Of a stretch of 64,000 nucleotides of DNA, positions 56,741 through 64,000 are shown in pieces. Origin of the DNA: Leptidea sinapis (lineage: Eukaryota; Arthropoda; Insecta; Lepidoptera; Pieridae). Each line of letters begins with the position of its first letter. Within the stretch, counting starts at the first letter, position 1. Under the pieces are notes generated by a model that was given only the letters and a program-made list of their open reading frames with translations, was not told the DNA's origin and ran no database searches. The position numbers were made by a program, and so were the translations under genes. The stretch covers positions 5,022,001-5,086,000 of the forward strand of contig NC_066269.1 in the NCBI RefSeq assembly GCF_905404315.1. Direction: 5' to 3'.

Positions 56741-57080
56741 GTATCCATCAAGAGTCCGTGGTTAGCACAAGTGTGTAACGTGAGTAGGTCAGAGGTAACA
56801 CGCTCCAGACACTCGTATGCATCTGTGGTGTGTAGGTGTCTAATCATAATTCCACAAGGCTTCCCAACGGTATCTCCATGGTTCACTTATGGATACATCA
56901 TGGGTCCGTGGTTATCCAAGTTTATGACATGATTAGCTCAGAGGTACCACTCTCCAGATATTCATACGGATCTGTGGCGTCTACGTGTCTACTCACGATT
57001 CCACAAGGCGTCCCAACGGTATCTCTGATGGATACATCAAGCATACGTGGTTATCACAAATGTATGACGTTGTTAGCCTG
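56741..57080. repeat. tandem repeat, unit about 140-150 bp
   Basis: Starts of units at about 56741, 56891 and 57032 share (G)GATACATCA and CGTGGTTATC. Within units, ATTCCACAAGGC and CCCAACGGTATCTC recur at constant spacing. Two full units and part of a third are present, inside the LTR-bounded element. Confidence 0.7.
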
Positions 57081-57564
57081 AGCTACCACCGCCAGAGGTT
57101 AGAGCCGCCACGTTTCAGGCACTTTTCTCGTAGGACTCCCTCGTGTATTTATAAAAGATATTCGTCTGGTTGTTTTGAATTATTAGATAGAGGTACTTCC
57201 CTTTACTCTGATTATCCTCACACTGAGTCTTAGTGTGGCTGCAGTGACAGCCTTTCTCATATGATTGATGGAATGGGCTGGGTGTGTTGTGCAATAGGAT
57301 CTCGGTGAGTGGGTAATTCGTTTTCCGCCGATACGGTCAACACGTAAATAAGCATGTACAGGAGCCATCCTGCAGCACCACAAGCTGACACCAAACTGCA
57401 TCGTCTCCATCAAGAAATGATTGGTATCCCTCCCATCTGATTTCCATACTATGGGTATGCTTGCAGTCCTTGTGACCCTGCTTCCAATGGCGTATTGTTA
57501 TCTACCAACGGTCCCTTCTGCTGAATGTTTGTAGGTCGCAGTTGATCAGGTCGTATCCCACTTC

Positions 57565-57910
57565 TGATGACGAGGAAAGAACCTCTGTATTGGTTTTAAA
57601 AGGTGTGACGTCTTACTGTTGACATCACAATTGGTATCTTGCTGAAGATCACTCATTGGTTCTTCCAAAGAAAACTACACGGGTAGGTATTTTATTACTT
57701 TCGTTTATTCAACGGGCAGCATTACGACGTCCCAGAGAGGTCCGTACCGTACGACAGCCCGAGCACGACTGACTCCAGTGTCGACCGTGCGGATGTATTT
57801 ATAGGACCCGGCGCACGTGCTACTCCACGTATTTTGAAATGCGGCCGTATTTATGAGGCTCGGTGCACGTGCACGTGTTTTCAATTCGTGTTCTAGTATT
57901 TGCGCCGATA
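57565..57910 (+). repeat. right long terminal repeat
   Basis: 346 bp, uninterrupted. It carries ATTCAACGGGCAGCATTACG, the TATA-like GTATTTATAGGACC and several CACGTG/CACGTA words in the same order as the left copy, with scattered substitutions showing some age. Confidence 0.75.
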
Positions 57911-57944
57911 TATATTATATGATTCACAGAGAACTATAATGATA

Positions 57945-58552
57945 CTAGCTGACACAACAGTCTTTGTTCTGTTGTTAAAAAAATCTTTTTATTAATTTGT
58001 CAAAATCTATTGTGAAAATCTAAACCAAAAAACAAACATATTTCTGAACGATATAATATAATATCATAATATGTTACCTATTAATTTGTGTGAATTATTA
58101 TCTTATCTAGTTTAGTTTTAAGTTTATGCACTTATTAAAAGAACTCAATCCATTTCAAGATCTGACTGTATTGTTTGTGCCTTGTCTGGTAGTATATTAG
58201 TATATAAAAATTACAATGATACAAAATTTATAAATCTATATTTGAAATAATAATCTATAAGTTTTATTTTTATAAACAAAATATTTTTTTAATCCTTAGT
58301 AGTTCAATAATTATATTAACAATTATTTCGTTGTTCCTTGTTTTGTAACGAAACAATGTCACAGCAGAAGTGTCCAACCATTGTCAAATATTTATCTCAG
58401 AAATATTCATATATAAATAAAAATAATTAATTAACTATCCTATCTCTTAAGTAGTAGCAAACTGCATACAATATGTATTAAAATCAGTTCAGTAGTTTAG
58501 GAGTTCATTGCGAACAAATAATGTGACGAGAAATTTTTATTTAAATAGATAA
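57945..58552. repeat. interspersed repeat (CTAGCTG... family), copy 2
   Basis: Begins CTAGCTGACACAACAGTC and closes with GTAGTTTAGGAGTTCATTGC and AACAAATAATGTGACGAG, parallel to 1972-2338. Non-coding. Confidence 0.5.
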
Positions 58553-58976
58553 ACACTGACAATACCTGAGGAGATCTGAACTTAAAAATAAAACAATGAT
58601 ATGTCTTGCTTATCTCATTTTATTAGGTTTTTTTTTTCTTAAAACTATAATGATTCAAACACCTTTTGGCTTCAAGGCTTATGTTTGCCACTATAGATGA
58701 AAAATTAAAACATAACAGTTGTTCATAATTAATTTGTTGTATTGCTTATTTAATTATTGTATAAAAGATTAATATAACACTTATTTCATTTATCACTATT
58801 AATCTGAATTATTTACATGGGTGACCTTGTACTTATAGTAATATTATATGTTTTAATAACTTAACTAGAAAATAATGTTTTCACTAAGAAGTTTTTAATA
58901 TGAGAGTGTGATTTGAACAAACAGATTTATTTTAATTTCTGAGGATGGAAAACAAAAAATTGATTCATATTATAAT

Positions 58977-60748
58977 TCAAGCAGTAAGGTTAGCTGCTTT
59001 ATTGTTCAACATGTTATCATGCTTTTCTAATACTTCATGGCAGAGCTCCATGTTATCAATGAAGTGCTCGAGCTTCCAGTGTTTCCGTAGTAATGCATGC
59101 TCCAAGTTAAACCACCCTTGTCGTATGCACTGAACACCAGTACAATATGCAGATGTTTTCAGCTGAACACCCAAATCATGAACTAAAGTCCACAAGAATT
59201 TTTCATATTCATTGATGGCTTGAATTTCTAAAAAAGTTAAAATATAATTAGCCATATAATTTAGCACATAGTCAAAAAGTTTGCTACTGTTAAATAACAA
59301 AATTACATGTCATATCAATATTATCATATTTATTGAGAACTAGCTGATGCCCGCGACACCGTCCGCGAAGATAAAGAGTTGAATTGAGGATTATCTCGTG
59401 TCCTATTCTATCTTCACATCCGTTCCCAACATATTATATGAATGTATTTCGAGGAAGATTACTATGGCAAACTAAAACCACTATTGGTTTAGTTATAGCT
59501 CATCAATGTGACTCTCAGTTTTTCACAAATCCCGCGGAACCATGGATTTTTCGGGGATAAAATGTAGCCTATGTCCTTTCCCAAGCTCTAGTCTATCGCT
59601 GTACCAAATTTCATCAAAATCGGTTCAGTAGCTCTCAACAAACTTACATTCACATTTATAATATTAGTAGGGATGAATGTAAATTTAAATATTTTCATTA
59701 AAACAAATTATCTTAAGCAAGTAGGTACATACAATTACATCATCGAAAAGTGACAACTGCGGGCCTACCATGAACTCTTATTGCGATTCAATTGATAACC
59801 TAAAATGAACTGCTTTGCTATTTCGGACCACAACGTGATTAGAGCTATCTAATTTAGGTTGATGTCAAATATACTGATTAAAGCGCAATAATGTCAATTT
59901 TATGTCAAAAATGATGTCAATTGAATCGCAAACTGATTTAGTTCGTTCATTCATTCGTACCATGAGGTAATATTTCAACCTAAACTGGATAGCTTATGTG
60001 TCAAAGTGAGAGATTCGAAAACAGTTGCTACTTCCTTAGAGGAAAGTGCATCGAGTTGTTAATAACTTTTAAAACATACAGAAAAGGAAAATTTTATTGA
60101 TGAGAAGAGATTACTTGGACTTTTTTGTAAAACAAAATACTGAAAATGAAAATACTAAAGACGAGGCAGTAAGGGCCCGGGCTATAGCCTGTTCGCAAGA
60201 ACGAATTAAAAAAAAATGTACTCTGTGCTCCTGTCAAATCAAACATCAATGGAGGTGCGTTCATATCTCGTTATTTTTGCGAAAACACCTAAGCAAACAT
60301 TTAATTTGTAATTCACAGAACTATATTTATTTATATTACTATTATTTAATAAGTACAAAAAAGGGCTTAATGGTTTATAATTTGACGCTATAAAGCGCAA
60401 AATGTAAATATTTTAAGTATTTTCTACGCAAAAAACCGCTAAAATCATATCATTTAAGGTTTCGAAACGCAACGCATATGGTTCGAGTAAGAGAGACAAA
60501 CTTATGCAACGACTGTAGAGCGTCGCATCGCTTATTAAAAGTTGATGGTAGGCCCTCTGAAATGACAAAAGAAAATATTGATAGAATTGATAAACTGTAA
60601 GTATGTCTTACCCAGTATAAAATTTGGTGGATCAAATTGTACACATTTAATACCATATATAACTGGCAATTTGGCATTTGCAGGTCGTATCAGGCCTTGG
60701 GAGGCTAGCTCATAGGTACTCTGTGAATCCATATGCAAGCCTGACACT
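58977..60748 (-). CDS. TRUB2: TRUB2, mitochondrial pseudouridine synthase, last two exons (partial)
   Basis: Exons 60748-60612 and 59227-58977 join in phase 1 (CTG G|AA) and encode the C-terminal 128 residues or so. TRUB2 is a TruB-family enzyme that makes pseudouridine in mitochondrial mRNA and supports mitochondrial translation. Family blocks: STYELASQGLIRPANAKLPV, IYGIKCVQFDPPNFIL, then FLWTLVHDLGVQLKTSAYCT and GWFNLEHALLRKHWKLEHFI, each parallel to human TRUB2 in order. The first exon is entered in phase 2. Exons with the catalytic Asp are upstream, beyond the repeats after 60.75 kb or off the window; I did not find them. A minus-strand AATAAA is at 58931-58926. The intron contains two repeat elements. 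Confidence 0.85.
59341..59677 (+). repeat. interspersed repeat (GATGCCCGCGAC... family) in the TRUB2 intron
   Basis: Opens CTAGCTGATGCCCGCGACAC and ends ATAATATTAGTAGGGATGAA after TTCATCAAAATCGGTTCAGT, the standard layout of a very abundant lepidopteran repeat. Class uncertain. Confidence 0.6.
59761..60557. mobile_element. possible DNA element with GGGCCTACCAT ends
   Basis: GGGCCTACCAT (59761-59771) is exactly inverse to ATGGTAGGCCC (60547-60557), about 800 bp apart inside the TRUB2 intron. The interior has nested inverted words around CAATTGA and a 98-codon plus-strand frame with Cys pairs (CTLCSCQIKH) that I cannot assign. Target duplications not resolved. Confidence 0.4.
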
Positions 60749-60879
60749 CTGTAAATAATTATTCTGTCATGAAACAAACAATTTGAATTCAAAATAAGCA
60801 ACATGACCGTAACTTAATGTGTGCTGTAATTCTGTTATAAATCATGTCACATTGTAAATATTGCATCTAATTCATAACA

Positions 60880-61351
60880 TTAAGGATTGGTCTCCGCTGC
60901 GCTCAAACTAGATACCATACTACCTAGGAACAATAGCTTTTTTTAATTACGGCAACTTTAAATTGTAGTGTGTACTAGCTATTTGTAAAGATACTTGTGT
61001 GTGTAGCATCTTAACACTTAATGGCATCTTTCAACTTTTGTAACTTATATGTATACACTTCGTGGTTATTTTACATTGAAATTAATAAAATACAAAATAC
61101 TTACTGATTATATAAACGAAAAAAGGTAGACACTTACCTTATTTTTTGTAAATTTATTTTTACAAAGTTTTACTACGCCACCCGGCATTTTAGCTTCAAT
61201 TATCAGCCTTGTTTAACAGAAGGTGGCACGTCTACGTCACACATTATTCTGAGTGGCTCTAGTACGCCCACTTGGGCGTAGTATTAGTGACCGCACTTTG
61301 CGACTACGCCCGCGGTATCTTGTTGGAGCGCAGCGGAGACCAATCCTTAAT
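60880..61351. mobile_element. non-autonomous DNA transposon with 21-bp perfect inverted ends and TTAA
   Basis: TTAA at 60880-60883 and 61348-61351 flank a 464-bp unit whose first 21 bases (60884-60904) are the exact reverse complement of its last 21. TTAA target duplication is the mark of piggyBac-type elements. No transposase is encoded. A decayed relative is at 6549-6890. Confidence 0.8.
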
Positions 61352-61559
61352 CTAAGTCTTATTCATTACATTAAGCAGTATGGATATTTAAGGCTTGATT
61401 TGTGTGCTTAATCTTATGATGGAATACCAATTCATCTCTTTCAAATATAAAGAATTCCTATATAAAATAATAGTTTAATTCGGCAATGGTGAGTTACCAG
61501 GGCCCATAAACTACTCACCTTAACACAGTATTGAGATATTGGAATTACTTGCACTCCAT

Positions 61560-62090
61560 AATTCAAGATGGGCATTGCAGATGAGTATCTTGTTGTCTGA
61601 TCGATCAATATCTATTTTCCCCTCCCGGGTATTTAACATTATTTGTTTTATGACGGTGTCATCGGCAAATGTAGTAGTATTACTAGTAGTACTTTTTACC
61701 AGCGGCTAGTGTGTGTGGTCCTTTGCACAGGATGCCAGCTAGATTATGGGTACCACAACGGCGCCTATTTCTGTCGTGAAACAGTAATGAGTAATTTTGG
61801 GTTTCGGTCCAAAGAGTACGGCGCCCTAGTGCTAGTGAGATTACTGGACAAATGAGACTTAACATCTTATGCCTCAAGGTGACGAGCGGAATTTTTCGGT
61901 TTTTCAAGAATTCTGAGCGGCAATTCATTGTAATGGGCATATCAATTACCATAAGCTGACGTCCTGCTCGTCTTGTCAATTATTTTCATAAAAAAAAATA
62001 CCATCAGTTTTGGATAGGTCAGCTGTATACATTGTATACAACACAGAACCCAACAAGGAACCTTGGAGAACACCAGCAGAAATTCAAGGT
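61560..62090 (-). mobile_element. Jockey-like reverse transcriptase fragment, split by an insertion
   Basis: Minus strand 62090-62005 encodes ISAGVLQGSLLGSVLYTMYT, the QGSxLGP-type motif, and 61695-61560 resumes with TTTFADDTVIK, the catalytic ADD motif that normally follows within about 20 residues. The approximately 300 bp between them (about 61697-62000) is an unrelated repeat. After FADDT the frame stays open but departs from the family. Confidence 0.7.
61697..62000 (+). mobile_element. SINE-like repeat inserted in the Jockey-like fragment
   Basis: Begins CAGCGGCTAGTGTGTGTGGT, contains GGATGCCAGCTAGATTATGG and ends in TTTTCATAAAAAAAAA. I recognise the sequence as a very common lepidopteran repeat with an A-rich tail. 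Target duplication not clear. Confidence 0.65.
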
Positions 62091-62449
62091 ACCTACTTAG
62101 AGGTGGTACGAGAGGCAGATCACCCCTAAGGCAAACAAGGCATGCGCGCCAAATCCAAAGACGCGCGACTGATATTTTAACAGTTAACAATAACAGTAAC
62201 GACCATACAATTTATTGCGTAAGTAGGTAGCCTGTTTACATGGCTAAAGTGTTACAAAAAGGATAGTTATGGTTTGTTAAGTGGCTTTGGTCCAGTTCAG
62301 TGCAGCCCTGTTTCACTGCGACCAATGTGATCTATTGTGATAGCCACTGTTAACTATAGCTCACTGGTAACATTGATTCTTTTCATGAATCTTATTATGT
62401 CTTTTGCAGTGAGCTGACGTATCTCAAGAATTGGACTTCCCAAAAAGAT

Positions 62450-63000
62450 GGTACGTTTACGCATTAAGGGACCACATTCAGAGATATGTGTAACGGGGTT
62501 TCAACTGCACTATTACAGAATCTACACGCTCTGCTATCTCTGTCACCTAAGATTGAGAGGTGTTTGTTTAATCTGCAGTGCTCCGTTGGTGTCCTGGTTA
62601 GAATGCGTAAGTTTTCTACTAAGCCCTAGTGCCTCATGCGCAGCCTTCTTGTTGAAGGCTTGGATTAGGGTTTTGGAATGGGTTAAACCCGGAGTATTGC
62701 TCCAGAGTTTAATGCACTTTTGTCAAAATGATGTATCAAGGGTTGATTTAAGAAGACTCCTTGGGACACCACAGAAGGGTTCAGGGCTAAATTGAGTGTT
62801 CTTAGCACCAATTCTTGCAAGTTCGTCGGCGTGTTCATTGCCTTCGATCCCTGCATGTCCTGGAACCCATCAAAGTGTAACTGTTTATTCCTCCCAGAGT
62901 ATTCAGTATAGTCCGGCAGTTGTCTACAAGCTTTGAGACTGTTCTGTTGGATCTATAGCGGACAGAGCCGCCTGACTATCTGTGTGGATATAAATACACC
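62450..63000 (-). mobile_element. LINE fragment with RNase H domain
   Basis: Minus-strand frames give IHTDSQAALSAID and, in another frame, WVPGHAGIEGNEHADELARI, both classic RNase H motifs. Then come GHCRLNKHLSILG-like and CRFCNSAVETPLHI pieces with frame changes, in the order of R1/Jockey-class LINE C-termini. Several frameshifts; inactive. Confidence 0.75.
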
Positions 63001-63559
63001 TACGAACGGAAATTATACAGAATCTACTCACACAAGTCACAGTGCATCTGTTACAGACCCTATTCGATACAAAATTCCTATACCACAGTATTTTCGTGCA
63101 TCAGCAAAAGTTGAGAGGCAGTAACAAACAGACCGGTTTTGTGATCCAGTCAAGTTGGATAATATATAATCAATAATGAAACACATCAGAATATTTAGCA
63201 TGTTTTTTGACAAAACAATGTTTGAGCGAAAGTTATTAAATAGAGAAAAGCGTCAAAAGGAATTTGTTCGGTGTCCATATTATTGGGTGGTGGAATCAGT
63301 TTAGGATAGCAAGATGTCAGCGTTGATAACCCACCACAAACTTATGTGACCATAAAACATGGCTTGCTTTGACCATACAATGTAGATTGTCGGTCATGTC
63401 AATAATAAGTTTGTTTGCTCAATTTGTAAACTAGTTTTGGCTTATTGGAGCGAAGTTTTGAAAAATGCGATAATAGCCGCATGTTAGCAACCTATAGGTA
63501 CTTGCAATCACTTTTTTCTACACTTAAAATTCCTTTCGAACTCTTCATTCTTGTAATGC
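63001..63559. other. repeat-rich, unassigned
   Basis: Probably continues the flanking LINE and mariner relics, but no stretch is clear enough to call. Confidence 0.35.
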
Positions 63560-63900
63560 AGTGACTACAGTATCACAACCATTGGTCTCTGTTCCTTCAA
63601 TTAAACCTTCAACAAGAACCAAGACATGAATAGAAATCTAGGTCAGGTGAATATGGAGGATGCTCAAGTATTTCGAGTTGCAGCCATAGCAATGGCTTAC
63701 TTGTGAGCCTTCTTTGATGGAACAAACAACATTTTGCTAGTTTTGCCTTGCCGTTTCTCACAAATTTCGTTACGCAGATTTTTTATTTGTTCTGTATATA
63801 AAGTTTCAAGAACAATAGCTCCATGGTCGACATATTCAATCATGAACAACACTGTACTAGTCAGGAAACAGAATACATGATCTTATCAAACCGAACAATG
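63560..63900 (-). mobile_element. mariner transposase relic
   Basis: Minus strand encodes IEYVDHGAIVLETLYTEQIK with NLRNEICEKRQGKTSKMLF, then, past a damaged HQDNAP region, LEILEHPPYSPDL, the HPPYSPDL signature of mariner transposases. Stops and frameshifts are present. It differs in family from the relic at 40280-40830. Confidence 0.8.
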
Positions 63901-64000
63901 GTTGGGCCAGGCAATTGTAGAGTTTTACTTGACATCTAAAAGAATTCTGAAGGAATCAATTTTGAGAAAATAAACAACTTGTATAGGTTTTATAGGCTAT

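Larger units (their letters stand above)
55525..57910 (+). mobile_element. LTR-bounded non-coding retroelement (TRIM/LARD-like)
   Basis: Two direct repeats, 55525-56149 and 57565-57910, flank about 1.4 kb without any gag, protease or polymerase coding sequence. The outer flanks both read TATA (55521-55524, 57911-57914), a possible 4-bp target duplication. The interior consists of tandem repeats. Repeat ends are TGATGA... and ...GCCGATA, not a canonical TG...CA pair, and I could not fix a primer-binding site or polypurine tract. Best explained as a non-autonomous LTR element; a segmental repeat is the alternative. Confidence 0.65.

Noticed and set aside
60097..60393. 98-codon frame with Cys pairs in the TRUB2 intron
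   Set aside because: Lies inside a probable DNA element; Cys spacing does not complete a known zinc finger.
62448..62795. 115-codon plus-strand frame
   Set aside because: Antisense to an RNase H-bearing LINE relic on the minus strand.

Overview
The window reads as nuclear DNA of a moth or butterfly (Lepidoptera). It is AT-rich, its genes are split by introns with GT/AG junctions, and it is full of repeats of kinds I recognise from lepidopteran genomes (tRNA-derived SINEs, CR1/Jockey-like and RTE-like LINE pieces, mariner relics, many short inverted-repeat elements). The encoded proteins are insect-like. I do not assign a species.

Region 1 (1-27.6 kb) is the 3' half of the ecdysone-response gene E74 (Eip74EF) on the + strand: one internal coding exon at 2617-2829, an intron of about 20.7 kb, then the terminal exon 23556-24085 carrying the whole ETS DNA-binding domain, followed by a long presumed 3' UTR. 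The big intron has no recognisable gene but holds several GC-rich islands, one with an NRF1-type motif and one with a possible alternative first exon.

Region 2 (30.8-37.7 kb) holds SEC22 (+, five coding exons, complete, 216 residues) converging on a small four-exon minus-strand gene that I reconstructed by hand. Its 153-residue product looks like a single OB fold and lines up best with TEN1, the smallest subunit of the telomere CST complex.

Region 3 (37.7-43.7 kb) is repeat-dominated, with a cluster of short degenerate repeats, a mariner relic, an endonuclease-domain fragment and two weak orphan exons.

Region 4 (43.7-48.6 kb) has NUDCD1 (+, two exons, complete) converging tail-to-tail on BCD1/ZNHIT6 (-, four exons, complete). 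Their stop codons are 29 bp apart and each poly(A) signal lies at or inside the other gene's end.

Region 5 (48.6-64 kb) has PA1/PAGR1 (+, a single coding exon) and the last two exons of TRUB2 (-), separated by retroelements. These include an RTE inserted in an older LINE with a perfect 13-bp target duplication, and an LTR-bounded non-coding element whose left LTR carries a poly(A) retroposon with a perfect 12-bp duplication.

The genes do not form a pathway: they are neighbours serving hormone-controlled transcription (E74), ER-Golgi traffic (SEC22), probable telomere maintenance (TEN1-like), chaperoning (NUDCD1), snoRNP assembly (BCD1), histone methylation (PA1) and mitochondrial RNA pseudouridylation (TRUB2). 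No rRNA gene or CRISPR array was seen. The only cloverleaf-capable tRNA sequence appears to belong to a repeat.
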